Part shown: piece after piece, positions 20,876-29,474 of the stretch | Layout of the letters: each line of letters starts with the position of its first letter | Numbering within the stretch: position 1 is the stretch's first letter | Source of the DNA: Desulfobacter curvatus DSM 3379 | GTDB lineage: Bacteria > Desulfobacterota > Desulfobacteria > Desulfobacterales > Desulfobacteraceae | Assembly (NCBI RefSeq): GCF_000373985.1 | Contig: NZ_KB893035.1 | Coordinates: forward strand, 146-64,145 | Direction of reading: 5' to 3' | Length of the DNA stretch: 64,000 bases | Program-made: the position numbers and the translations under genes | Notes under the pieces: generated by a model | Told to the model about the DNA's origin: nothing | Seen by the model: the letters and a program-made list of their open reading frames with translations, nothing else | The model's database searches: none

Positions 20876-22129
20876 ATGAAACCATTTTATAGAACAGGCC
20901 TACGCATTGGATTGATTTCTTACCGGTCCAACCCCCATTGCGGGGGACAGGGTGTTTATATTCGTCATTTAAGCCATGCGTTGTCCGATCTTGGCCACCG
21001 GGTGGAGGTCATTGCCGGCCCCCCGGACCCTTTAGTCAATGCTGGTGTCAACCTGACCATGCTCGACACCCTGGATTTGTACAACCCTGAGAATCTGTTC
21101 CGTACGCCAGGCATTGAGGAACTCAAAGACCCTGTCAACCTCATTGAATGGCTTGACGTTTGCAGCATGGGATACCCCGAACCCATGACATTCGGTATGC
21201 GGGTGAAACGCTACATGAAGGGCCGGACAAAAAGTTATGACATTATCCATGACAACCAAAGCCTTTCCTATGGTATGTTGTCCCTTGCCCGGGACTTGCC
21301 CGTAACCGCCACCATCCATCACCCCATAACCGTGGACCGGAAACTTACGGTCAAAGCCACCAGGTCTTTTTATAAAAAGCTTAAAGCCCTTCGCTGGTAT
21401 TCTTTTATCGGCATGCAGAAACGTGTTGCCCGAAAAATACCGTCCATTATCACGGTATCCGACAGTTCCAAAACAGATATTGCCAAAGAATTTAACATCC
21501 CGGCGTCAAGACTTAAAACGATTCCCATCGGTATTGATCTGGATAATTTTTTCCCCCTGGATCATGTAAAAAAAGAAACCGGTCGCCTGATCGTCACCAA
21601 CAGTGCGGATATGCCCCTAAAAGGCTTGTACCACCTTCTTTACGCACTTAAAGGGGTACTAAGAAACAAAAATGTCTCCTTGACCGTCATCGGGACCCCC
21701 AAAAAAAACGGCGGCATCGAAAAGCTGGTTAAAAAACTTGATCTTGGTCGCCATATCGACTTTACCGGCCGCATTGATCACCAGCGGTTTGTCCGGGAGT
21801 ATGCCAAAGCCCAGATTGCGGTGGTGCCTTCCATGTACGAAGGGTTTGGTCTGCCGGTTGGAGAGGCCATGGCCTGCCGGGTACCGGTGATCTCCACAAC
21901 CGGCGGTGCGTTGCCCGAAGTGGCCGGGGATGCGGCCAAACTTGTGCCCCCCGGGGATGCCAAGGCACTTGAAAAGGCCATCATTGAACTGCTTGACGAT
22001 GAAAATCAGCGTGAAAACCTGGCCTGCCGGGGCTATGAACGGGTAACAACTGAATTTACCTGGGAAAAATGCGCCATGCGCACGGCCCAGGTATACCGGG
22101 AGGTGATCAATGATTACCATGGACTTTAA
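20876..22129 (+). CDS. glycosyltransferase family 4 protein
   Basis: A 417-residue GT-B glycosyltransferase that uses a nucleotide sugar, probably for lipopolysaccharide or another surface glycan. The N-terminal acceptor domain begins IGLISYRSNPHCGGQGVYIRHLSHAL. The C-terminal donor domain has the retaining-type EGFGLPVGE motif and then PVISTTGGALPEV. No signal peptide or membrane segment is seen. The stop overlaps the next gene, a methyltransferase, by 20 bases, so the two act together. Confidence 0.9.
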   Translation: MKPFYRTGLRIGLISYRSNPHCGGQGVYIRHLSHALSDLGHRVEVIAGPPDPLVNAGVNLTMLDTLDLYNPENLFRTPGIEELKDPVNLIEWLDVCSMGYPEPMTFGMRVKRYMKGRTKSYDIIHDNQSLSYGMLSLARDLPVTATIHHPITVDRKLTVKATRSFYKKLKALRWYSFIGMQKRVARKIPSIITVSDSSKTDIAKEFNIPASRLKTIPIGIDLDNFFPLDHVKKETGRLIVTNSADMPLKGLYHLLYALKGVLRNKNVSLTVIGTPKKNGGIEKLVKKLDLGRHIDFTGRIDHQRFVREYAKAQIAVVPSMYEGFGLPVGEAMACRVPVISTTGGALPEVAGDAAKLVPPGDAKALEKAIIELLDDENQRENLACRGYERVTTEFTWEKCAMRTAQVYREVINDYHGL

Positions 22130-22847
22130 ACGGTTGGACATTGCCCCCGGCAATCGGGTTCTGGATATCGGGTGCGGAGAGGGACGCCACACAGTCAGGG
22201 CCTGCCGTGAATCCGATGTGATCTGTATTGGTGCGGATTTTGGATTCAACAACCTTATCGCCACCAAAAGCAAACTTAAATTTCATGAAGAAATCAATGA
22301 CTTGTCCTGCAGAGAGTGGGAGTTGTCCGCCATGGACATCACGGCACTGCCTTTTAAGGATAACAGTTTTGATGTGGTGATCTGCTCAGAAGTTCTGGAA
22401 CATATCCCGGATGACGAAAAGGCTGTTTCAGAACTGATCCGAATTGTCAAACCGGGTAAAATGATAGCAATAAGTGTTCCCCGGGCCTGGCCCGAATGGA
22501 TCTGCTGGCAGCTGTCGGATGAATATTACAACGCCAACATGGGTCATGTAAGAATCTACAGCAAAAAAGAGATTATTGAAAAAATTCGGAACAAAGGCCC
22601 CAAATATCTGGGGTGTCACTATGCCCACAGCATCCACAGCCCCTATTGGTGGCTCAAATGCCTTGTGGGACCAACCCGCACGGATTCGCTTGCCGTAAAT
22701 CTCTACCACAAGCTTCTGGTATGGGACCTAATGAAAAAACCCGCGCTGACAACCCAAATTGACCGCCTGCTTAACCCGGTGCTTGGAAAAAGCTTGGTTC
22801 TGTATTTCAGAAAACAGCTTAAAAGTACCAGGCCAGGGTTCCGATGA
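22110..22847 (+). CDS. class I SAM-dependent methyltransferase
   Basis: A 245-residue Rossmann methyltransferase. Motif I is VLDIGCGEGRHT near 16-27. Post-motif residues lie in CIGADFG. Then come AMDITALPFKDNSFDVVICSEVLEHI near 80-105 and IVKPGKMIAISVPR. The acceptor is unknown; with a glycosyltransferase overlapping upstream, a sugar, lipid or quinone-like acceptor is plausible. The ribosome site GGGAGGTGAT lies inside the upstream gene. The last 29 bases overlap the convergent PagL-like gene. Confidence 0.9.
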   Translation: MITMDFKRLDIAPGNRVLDIGCGEGRHTVRACRESDVICIGADFGFNNLIATKSKLKFHEEINDLSCREWELSAMDITALPFKDNSFDVVICSEVLEHIPDDEKAVSELIRIVKPGKMIAISVPRAWPEWICWQLSDEYYNANMGHVRIYSKKEIIEKIRNKGPKYLGCHYAHSIHSPYWWLKCLVGPTRTDSLAVNLYHKLLVWDLMKKPALTTQIDRLLNPVLGKSLVLYFRKQLKSTRPGFR

Positions 22848-23352
22848 GGATATCAATGCCGTCGTTAGGCTCTTTTAACCCGGCGTTGGAATAATGCATG
22901 TAGCGAAAACTGATATCCACATTTTTAATTCTGACACCGACCCCCACCCTGTCTTCAAACTGAAAATTTGAGGACAGCTCTCTGTTATTAATTGTATAAT
23001 CGTCCAGATAGGCAAGGCCGATCCCCGCCTCTATATACGGGTACCAGGTTGCATTTTCCACATGAAAGACATATTGAAAAACCGGAGACAATGCAACTGC
23101 ATTAACCTCCTCACCGCCGTTTTCCCAGCGGTTATAGGACAGTTCAAAGTAACCGTCTACATGACCGGTTTTGCTCTCAATCCATTTTACATTCCACTGT
23201 TTTAAAAGCCCTGCGCGATAAATATCAATGTTGTCCACACTTTGACCATATCCCAGTGAAACGCCCCATCCGTCGAGCCCGGAAAGGTTTTGGGCTGCAG
23301 CACAGGTACTTGTACCAATAAAACAAATCAACAGAAACAGAAGTCTTTTCAT
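22819..23352 (-). CDS. lipid A 3-O-deacylase (PagL family, acyloxyacyl hydrolase)
   Basis: A 177-residue outer-membrane beta-barrel that removes the 3-O-linked acyl chain of lipid A. The signal peptide is about 1-20 (RLLFLLICFIGTSTCAAA). Alternating strands follow, with the catalytic His-Ser pair in MHYSNAG near 153-159 and a C-terminal Phe typical of barrel proteins. The ATG at 23352 with GAAAGGAT upstream is preferred to a longer in-frame start without a signal peptide. It converges with, and overlaps, the methyltransferase gene. Confidence 0.85.
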   Translation of the reverse strand: MKRLLFLLICFIGTSTCAAAQNLSGLDGWGVSLGYGQSVDNIDIYRAGLLKQWNVKWIESKTGHVDGYFELSYNRWENGGEEVNAVALSPVFQYVFHVENATWYPYIEAGIGLAYLDDYTINNRELSSNFQFEDRVGVGVRIKNVDISFRYMHYSNAGLKEPNDGIDILIGTLAWYF

Positions 23353-23582
23353 TTTTATCCTTTCTTGCGCTTGCGAAACTTGTTCTGATACCGGGAGACA
23401 CCTTACCGGCAGCATTAGATATAAAGGTGATAGAAGTAGTGAATACACTATTCTCACGCAAAAATAAATATTTGACCCAATTTTTTCCCAAGGAAAAATC
23501 ATCAGAAACAATGTTGTCCCACGAACAAAACGAAAGCCCTAAACACAGCAACTTTCATTCGGAAACCAAAGCAGGTTTACCC

Positions 23583-23611
23583 TTGACATAAAATTGGGGG
23601 AAGTTTATATC
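23583..23611 (+). promoter_or_regulatory. sigma-70 promoter of the dsr operon
   Basis: TTGACA at 23583-23588, a 17-base spacer and TATATC at 23606-23611 lie about 70 bases before the first gene of the run. A second TTGACA follows at 23640. The rest of the 327-base gap 23353-23679 holds no other supported feature apart from a small TAGTG...CACTA dyad at 23437-23450. Confidence 0.55.
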
Positions 23612-23679
23612 CTTCTAACAATTGCGCAAATTAACCCGTTGACATTTTATAAATATTGTAAATTAAAGATTACTACACA

Positions 23680-24189
23680 TTGAAACAGACTATAGAAAAA
23701 AACCGGAATCAACTGCTGGACAGCTGGTTTCATGCCACCATCAATACCTATCCTGAAGAATCTGCAAGAATTTTGGGTAAAAAATCCGATCGTTTTGACA
23801 ATCCTATTGGGGCCGTCACCCGGGAAACCCTTGAAGATGTTTTAGAACTTATTACAGAGAATTTCAGCAGGGAAGGTCTTGAAAAAGCCCTGGACCCGGT
23901 CATTCGCATTCGTGCGGTTCAGGCATTCGACCCTGCAAATGCCGTAAGTTTTGTATTTGCATTAAAAGAAATCGGTGAAAGCATCATTGAAAAGGCAGAT
24001 ATACTAGATTTTTATCGCCTGGTGGACGAAATAGCCCTGGCTGCTTTCAACCGGTACATGAAATGTAGAGAGGATATTTTCCTTTTAAAGGCAACGGAGA
24101 GCAAACGACGCATCCATAAGGCCTTTGAAAGGGCAGGTTTAGTAGCGGAGCTGTCAGAGGAGGACCTCTTAGGCTCCAAACAATCTTAA
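23680..24189 (+). CDS. RsbRD N-terminal (globin-like sensor) domain protein preceding dsrM
   Basis: A 169-residue all-helical cytoplasmic protein. MKQTIEKNRNQLLDSWFHATINTYPEE and the following helices read like the RsbRD N-terminal domain of stress-signalling proteins, which is distantly globin-like. No STAS or catalytic domain follows, so it is a single-domain protein. The start is TTG at 23680. It lies 54 bases before dsrM on the same strand, downstream of the likely operon promoter, which suggests a role in sensing or regulating the Dsr membrane complex. That role is inference. Confidence 0.75.
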   Translation: MKQTIEKNRNQLLDSWFHATINTYPEESARILGKKSDRFDNPIGAVTRETLEDVLELITENFSREGLEKALDPVIRIRAVQAFDPANAVSFVFALKEIGESIIEKADILDFYRLVDEIALAAFNRYMKCREDIFLLKATESKRRIHKAFERAGLVAELSEEDLLGSKQS

Positions 24190-24243
24190 CATGTATGACG
24201 CGATAATGGCGGGTCATACATAAAATAATGAGGTGGTTATAAC

Positions 24244-25251
24244 ATGAATCAAAGGTACTTGATCCCCCTTACTGCTGTCTTTCTGCTCTTCCTGTTGGCT
24301 TACACAGGGGTTGAGGGACTCGGGCTTCAGGTGGTCTTTGGTGTACTGATTCCGTACCTGGCAGTTGCCGTATTCCTGATTGGCTTTGTGATCAAGGTTA
24401 AGGATTGGGCAGCGTCTGCCGTGCCGTTTAGGATTCCTACAACCTGCGGCCAGCAGAAATCATTGCCATGGATTAAACAGAACACCATTGACAACCCGAA
24501 CACATCTACCGGCGTTTTTGTAAGAATGCTCCTGGAAATTTTTGCTTTCAGGTCATTGTTCAGAAACACAAAAGCGGCGTTCAACCGGCATGCATCCAAC
24601 AAACTCTCCTACTCCTGGGAAATTTTTCTATGGGTAGGCGCGCTTGCATTCCATTACGCATTCCTGGTGGTTCTTCTCAGGCACTTAAGATTTTTCACGG
24701 CGCCTGTTCCCGGATGCATTAAGTTAATAGAATATCTGGACGGCATTATTCAGGTTGGTCTCCCCGGGCTGTTTGTTTCCGGACCCGTCCTGTTGCTGGC
24801 AGCGCTCTTTCTCTTAAGCCGCAGAGTTTTTGATGCAAAAGTCAACTACATCTCCCAGGCTGCTGATTATTTCCCCTTGTTCCTGATCATCGGCATTGCC
24901 GCCACCGGCATTGCCATGCGCTATTTCACGAAAGTGGACATCATCGGCATCAAGGAACTGACCATGGGATTGGCTACATTCCATCCCCATATTCCTGAAG
25001 AAGTCGGCGGGCTGTTCTACGGCCATCTTTTCCTTGTGAGCATTCTGTTTGCCTATTTCCCCATGAGCAAATTGATGCACATGGGCGGCATCTTTTTGAG
25101 CCCCACCCGGAACATGGCCAACAATACCCGGGCCAAACGGCATATTAACCCCTGGAACTATGATGTGCCCATCCATACGTATGAACAGTATGAGGACCAC
25201 TTCAGAGACAAAATGATTGAAGCCGGCCTGCCGGTGGATAAAAAGGAGTGA
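24244..25251 (+). CDS. dsrM: sulfite reduction-associated complex membrane subunit DsrM
   Basis: A 335-residue inner-membrane b-type cytochrome related to the NarI and HdrE families. It exchanges electrons with menaquinol and passes them to DsrK. About six hydrophobic segments are seen, two near the N-terminus (6-52) and four after residue 125. Candidate haem His residues lie in FHYAFLVVLLRHLRFF and FYGHLFLVSIL...KLMHMGG. GTG-free ATG start with AATGAGGTGG upstream. It opens the dsrMKJOP run, three bases before dsrK. Confidence 0.96.
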   Translation: MNQRYLIPLTAVFLLFLLAYTGVEGLGLQVVFGVLIPYLAVAVFLIGFVIKVKDWAASAVPFRIPTTCGQQKSLPWIKQNTIDNPNTSTGVFVRMLLEIFAFRSLFRNTKAAFNRHASNKLSYSWEIFLWVGALAFHYAFLVVLLRHLRFFTAPVPGCIKLIEYLDGIIQVGLPGLFVSGPVLLLAALFLLSRRVFDAKVNYISQAADYFPLFLIIGIAATGIAMRYFTKVDIIGIKELTMGLATFHPHIPEEVGGLFYGHLFLVSILFAYFPMSKLMHMGGIFLSPTRNMANNTRAKRHINPWNYDVPIHTYEQYEDHFRDKMIEAGLPVDKKE

Positions 25252-25254
25252 TAG

Positions 25255-26913
25255 ATGGCTGACGAACTTACACCGGATGAAGCATTAGACAAAATTGACT
25301 ATCGTCCCCGGTCTAGCTCCGAGCCCAGCAACTGGCTGGATACTACCAAATCTGTTCAAATCCGGCCCGGCATGTACTGCTATGCAGCCAAACCGGAAAG
25401 TGTTCAAACACTGGGCCTCCCCAATGCCAGGCAATGGAATCCCCTGGATGATGACTGGAAATTGCCGGAAAACTGGCAACAGATCCTGCACGAGGGAATC
25501 AAAGAACGGCTGGAGCGTTTCCGTACCTTTAAAGTATTTATGGATATCTGTGTGCGTTGTGGCGCCTGTGCAGATAAATGCCATTTCTTTTTAGGCACCG
25601 GCGATCCCAAAAACATGCCGGTACTGCGGGCTGAGTTGCTGCGGTCTATTTACCGTAATGACTTCACCTTTGCCGGCAAGATCCTGAAAAAAATCCCGGG
25701 GGGTAAACGTCTGTTAGGTTCCAGGGAATTGAGCCTGGAAGCCCTCAAGGAGATGTGGTACTACTTTTTTCAATGTACCGAATGCCGGCGATGTTCAGTG
25801 TTCTGTCCCTACGGCATTGATACGGCCGAAATTACCATCATAGGCCGTGAGCTGCTCAACCTGATCGGGCTGAATATTGACTGGATTGCCACACCGGTTT
25901 CCAACTGTTACCAGACCGGTAACCATCTGGGCATCCAGCCCCATGCCTTCAAAGACATGCTGGAATTCTTTGTTGAAGACATTGAAGATGTCACAGGCGT
26001 TGACTGTACGCCTCAGTTCCAGAAAAAAGGCGCGGACATTCTTTTTATCACCCCGTCAGGCGACGTATTTGCCGATCCCGGTACGTATACCTGTCAGGGT
26101 TATATGATCTTGTTCAAATATCTCAAAGAAAAATACGGACTGGATGTCACCTGGTCAACCTACGCGTCCGAAGGCGGCAACTTCGGGTTCTTTACCTCCC
26201 ACGAAACCATGAAACGGCTCAACGCCAAAATGTACGCCGAAGCAAAACGTCTGGGCGTCAAGTGGATTCTGGGCGGGGAATGCGGTCACATGTGGCGGGT
26301 CATCAACCAGTACATGGATACCATGAACGGCCCTGCCGACTTCCTTGAAGTGCCGGTGAACCCCATCACAGGCACCCGGTTTGAAAATGCCGCATCCACC
26401 AAGATGGTTCATATCACCGAATTTACGGCTGATTTGATTAAACACGGCAAGCTGGAACTCGATAAGAGCCGCAATGCCAACCGTATCTTGACCTTCCACG
26501 ACTCCTGTAACCCTGCCCGCGGCATGGGACTGCTGGAAGAACCCAGGTATGTTATCAAGGCATGCGCAGACGAGTTTTATGAAATGCCTCCCAACACCAT
26601 CAGAGAGCAGACATTCTGCTGCGGTTCCGGTGCCGGACTCAATGCCGGTGAAAACATTGAACTGAGAATGGCCGGTGCCCTTCCCCGGGCCAATGCCGTT
26701 AAATATGTTCATGAAAAATTCGGGGTTAACTCTTTAGCTACCATCTGCGCAATCGACAGGGCAGCCCTCCCCACCATGTGTGAATACTGGGTGCCTGAAG
26801 TCGATGTCATCGGCGTTCACGAACTTGTGGGCAACGCATTGATTCTGCCGGGTGAAAAGGAAAGAACCGAGGACCTGAGAATGGAACCCCTGCCCGGGGT
26901 AGAGGAGGAATAA
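25255..26913 (+). CDS. dsrK: DsrK, HdrD-like catalytic Fe-S subunit
   Basis: A 552-residue cytoplasmic Fe-S protein. It has two [4Fe-4S] motifs, CVRCGACADKCHFF near 98-111 and CTECRRCSVFCPYG near 175-188. The C-terminal HdrD-type part includes GGECGHMWR, HDSCNPARGMG and CCGSGAGLNAGEN, the CCG pattern that binds the special [4Fe-4S] cluster reducing the DsrC trisulfide or disulfide. It is anchored to DsrM. The ribosome site AAAGGAG lies inside the end of dsrM. Confidence 0.97.
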   Translation: MADELTPDEALDKIDYRPRSSSEPSNWLDTTKSVQIRPGMYCYAAKPESVQTLGLPNARQWNPLDDDWKLPENWQQILHEGIKERLERFRTFKVFMDICVRCGACADKCHFFLGTGDPKNMPVLRAELLRSIYRNDFTFAGKILKKIPGGKRLLGSRELSLEALKEMWYYFFQCTECRRCSVFCPYGIDTAEITIIGRELLNLIGLNIDWIATPVSNCYQTGNHLGIQPHAFKDMLEFFVEDIEDVTGVDCTPQFQKKGADILFITPSGDVFADPGTYTCQGYMILFKYLKEKYGLDVTWSTYASEGGNFGFFTSHETMKRLNAKMYAEAKRLGVKWILGGECGHMWRVINQYMDTMNGPADFLEVPVNPITGTRFENAASTKMVHITEFTADLIKHGKLELDKSRNANRILTFHDSCNPARGMGLLEEPRYVIKACADEFYEMPPNTIREQTFCCGSGAGLNAGENIELRMAGALPRANAVKYVHEKFGVNSLATICAIDRAALPTMCEYWVPEVDVIGVHELVGNALILPGEKERTEDLRMEPLPGVEEE

Positions 26914-26914
26914 G

Positions 26915-27310
26915 ATGAGTAAAAACATGATTATGGCAGGACTTGCGGTATTCGTGCTCGCCGTTCTTTCTCCGTTCTGGTTCAATTTGATCACAACCAC
27001 ACAGGCAGCGCCTAAACCCGAACTTCTGGGAAAGGCTGCCGAGGCTAAAAAATGTGTTCTGGACAAATATGAAATGCGGGCAGAACATATGTACCTGCTG
27101 GATGTGTGGCGGGATTCTGTTGTACGTAATGGGGACCGCAAATACACCGGAACCAACGGCGAAACCTTTAACATGAGCCTGTCCACAGGTGAAAACTCCT
27201 GTCTGGGCTGCCATGAAGATAAAGCGAAATTCTGTGACAGCTGCCACGACTATGCCTCTGTGAGCCCCTATTGCTGGGATTGTCACACCAACCCCAAGGA
27301 GATTAAATGA
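26915..27310 (+). CDS. dsrJ: DsrJ, periplasmic triheme cytochrome c
   Basis: A 131-residue protein with an uncleaved or cleavable N-terminal hydrophobic segment (5-30) and three haem motifs, CLGCH, CDSCH and CWDCH, near 92-124. The extra Cys at about 47 in KKCVLDKYEMRAEHMYLL matches the family's Cys, known as an unusual haem ligand with His. It works on the periplasmic side with DsrO. It begins one base after the dsrK stop and overlaps dsrO by four bases. Confidence 0.97.
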   Translation: MSKNMIMAGLAVFVLAVLSPFWFNLITTTQAAPKPELLGKAAEAKKCVLDKYEMRAEHMYLLDVWRDSVVRNGDRKYTGTNGETFNMSLSTGENSCLGCHEDKAKFCDSCHDYASVSPYCWDCHTNPKEIK

Positions 27311-28131
27311 TGATAAAGAGCAGAAGAAGCTTTCTTAAAGTAGCGGGTATTGCTGCCATCGGAATGGGTGCTGCTCCGGTAATGAATCTTGCCGCATCAG
27401 AATCCCACGGCAGCGCCCAGCCCGAAATAGCCAGAAACGAAGAGGCAATGCATGCCGAACGCTGGGGTATGGTCATTGACACCTCTAAGTTGAGCGAAGA
27501 AGTTGCTGAAGCGGTAAAGGAAGCCTGTCATAAAGCCCATAACGTACCGGATTTCACCATGGAACCGGATGCTGAAAAATTCCCCGGCACCCGCCCGGTC
27601 AGGGATGGACAGGAAATCAAATGGATCTGGGACGAACATTTCCACTATGCCTTCCCGGATAAGGAAGATGAATTTTTGGCTGAAAAATTCCATGATCTTC
27701 CCTTCCTTGTGACCTGCAACCATTGTAAAAACGCGCCCTGTGTCCAGGCATGCCCCACCCAGGCAACATTCAAACGGGAAGACGGCATCGTCATCATGGA
27801 CTTCCACCGCTGCATCGGCTGCCGCTTCTGTATGGCGGCCTGCCCCTACGGCTCACGGAGTTTCAACTTCAGAGACCCGCGTCCCTTCATTGAAGAGACA
27901 GCCCCGGGGTTCCCCACTCGGACCAAGGGTGTGGTTGAAAAATGCAACCTGTGTGCCGAACGTCTGGCTATAGGTGAGCAGCCCCATTGTGTGGAAGCAA
28001 GCGAAGGCGCCATCGTCGTCGGAGATCTGGAAGATCCTGAATCTGAAATCAGACATCTTCTGGCCGAACATTATACAATCAGACGTAAACAATCCCTGGG
28101 TACCGAACCCAGTGTTTACTACATCGTTTAA
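27307..28131 (+). CDS. dsrO: DsrO, Tat-exported ferredoxin-like subunit
   Basis: A 274-residue periplasmic Fe-S protein. The Tat signal SRRSFLKVAGIAAIGMGAAP is at 5-24. Cysteine clusters are CNHCKNAPCVQACP near 138, CIGCRFCMAACPYG near 166 and CNLCAERL...PHCVEA near 217, as in NrfC/HybA-type electron carriers. It moves electrons between DsrJ and the membrane protein DsrP. Confidence 0.96.
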   Translation: MMIKSRRSFLKVAGIAAIGMGAAPVMNLAASESHGSAQPEIARNEEAMHAERWGMVIDTSKLSEEVAEAVKEACHKAHNVPDFTMEPDAEKFPGTRPVRDGQEIKWIWDEHFHYAFPDKEDEFLAEKFHDLPFLVTCNHCKNAPCVQACPTQATFKREDGIVIMDFHRCIGCRFCMAACPYGSRSFNFRDPRPFIEETAPGFPTRTKGVVEKCNLCAERLAIGEQPHCVEASEGAIVVGDLEDPESEIRHLLAEHYTIRRKQSLGTEPSVYYIV

Positions 28132-28142
28132 GAGAGGCGACT

Positions 28143-29300
28143 ATGCTTGAGATAGCTATTAAAGGAAGTAAAAAATATTGGTTGTGGATCGTCCTTTTGC
28201 TCGCTGTCATGGGCGCAGGCGGCCTTGCCTACGTCGACCAGTTCCTGAACGGTCTGCAGATCACGGGCATGAGCCGGGACGTCTCCTGGGGATTTTACAT
28301 CGCCAACTTCACCTTTCTTGTGGGTGTTGCCGCAGGTGGTGTTATGGTGGTCATTCCCTATTACCTGCATGATTATGAACGGTTCCACAGGATCACGATT
28401 TTAGGTGAATTCCTGGCGGTTGCCTGCCTGATCATGTGCCTGCTGTTCATTGTTGTTGACTTAGGCCAGCCCATTCGTATGCTGAACGTGCTGCTATACC
28501 CCACCCCCCACTCCATGCTCTTTTATGACATGATTGTTCTCAACGGGTATCTGTTTTTGAACATTCTTGTGGGCTGGAAAGTGCTTGAGGCAGAAAGAAA
28601 CCAGGTTGAACCTGTTTGGTGGACCAAACCCCTTGTTTTGATATCCATCCCCTTTGCCATCGGCATCCATACGGTAACTGCTTACCTGTACTGTGGCCTG
28701 CCCGGTCGTGGTTTCTGGCTGACGGCCATTTTAGCCCCAAGATTTTTGGCATCTGCCTTTGCGGCCGGCCCTGCGTTCCTGATCATCCTTTGTTACATTA
28801 TCAGAAAGTTCACCAAGTTTGATCCAGGCTGGGAAGCCATGCAGACCTTATCAAAAATTGTCTGCTACGCCATCATTGCCAACCTGTTCTTCTTTGCTTG
28901 TGAGTGTTTCGTGGTTTACTACTCCGGTATCCCCAGCCATCTGGCCCATACCCAGTACCTGCTGTTCGGCCTGCACGGCCACAACATGATGGTGCCCTGG
29001 ATGTGGAGCGCTCTGATCCTGATGGGTGTAGGCGCCATTTTCCTGGTGATCCCCAAACTGAGAAACAACAAAGCACTGTTGCCTGTCACCTGTGCCATGG
29101 TCTTTTTCGGTGCCTGGATCGACAAGGCGCTGGGCATGATCGCTGGTGGTTTTGTTCCTTCCCCGCTACACCATGTGAGGGAGTATGCCCCCACACTCCA
29201 GGAAGGGATTATTGCCTTGGGTGTATACGGCGCAGGCTTTTTTGTACTGACTATCCTGTACAAACTTGCCACTACAGTTAAAGAAGAGGTTCGCGGATAG
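28143..29300 (+). CDS. dsrP: DsrP, NrfD-type integral membrane subunit
   Basis: A 385-residue membrane protein with about ten hydrophobic segments, of the NrfD/PsrC family, that interacts with quinone and with DsrO. Landmarks are FTFLVGVAAGGVMVVIPYYL near 55-75 and conserved His and Glu residues within helices, such as GIHTVTAYLYCGLPGRGFW. Last gene of the dsrMKJOP run, 11 bases after dsrO, with a terminator 40 bases downstream. Confidence 0.96.
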   Translation: MLEIAIKGSKKYWLWIVLLLAVMGAGGLAYVDQFLNGLQITGMSRDVSWGFYIANFTFLVGVAAGGVMVVIPYYLHDYERFHRITILGEFLAVACLIMCLLFIVVDLGQPIRMLNVLLYPTPHSMLFYDMIVLNGYLFLNILVGWKVLEAERNQVEPVWWTKPLVLISIPFAIGIHTVTAYLYCGLPGRGFWLTAILAPRFLASAFAAGPAFLIILCYIIRKFTKFDPGWEAMQTLSKIVCYAIIANLFFFACECFVVYYSGIPSHLAHTQYLLFGLHGHNMMVPWMWSALILMGVGAIFLVIPKLRNNKALLPVTCAMVFFGAWIDKALGMIAGGFVPSPLHHVREYAPTLQEGIIALGVYGAGFFVLTILYKLATTVKEEVRG

Positions 29301-29339
29301 TTTAAGACACGTTTATCTGCAATATTTACCTGATATTTT

Positions 29340-29376
29340 AAAGGGGGCTTTTTCATAGAAGCTCCCTTTTTATTTT
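29340..29376 (+). terminator. intrinsic terminator of dsrMKJOP
   Basis: AAAGGGGGCTT pairs with AAGCTCCCTTT (one G-U) and is followed by TTTTATTTT. It lies about 40 bases after dsrP and would separate the operon from the radical SAM gene. Confidence 0.8.
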
Positions 29377-29386
29377 ACCATGAAGG

Positions 29387-29448
29387 CCATAAAGCGCATG
29401 AAGAATATACCGGAAGATGAATCTTCATGTCCTTCATGCGCTTTATGG
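29387..29448. repeat. 17-bp perfect inverted repeat element
   Basis: CCATAAAGCGCATGAAG (29387-29403) and CTTCATGCGCTTTATGG (29432-29448) are perfect inverted copies around a 28-base loop. An inner CATGAAGA/TCTTCATG pair competes with the outer one. The 'tgaaggacatgaag' flavour is shared with the element at 42421-42490, so both may belong to one dispersed palindromic family. Confidence 0.7.
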
Positions 29449-29474
29449 TTTTGAATTATAACCACATTAATTTT

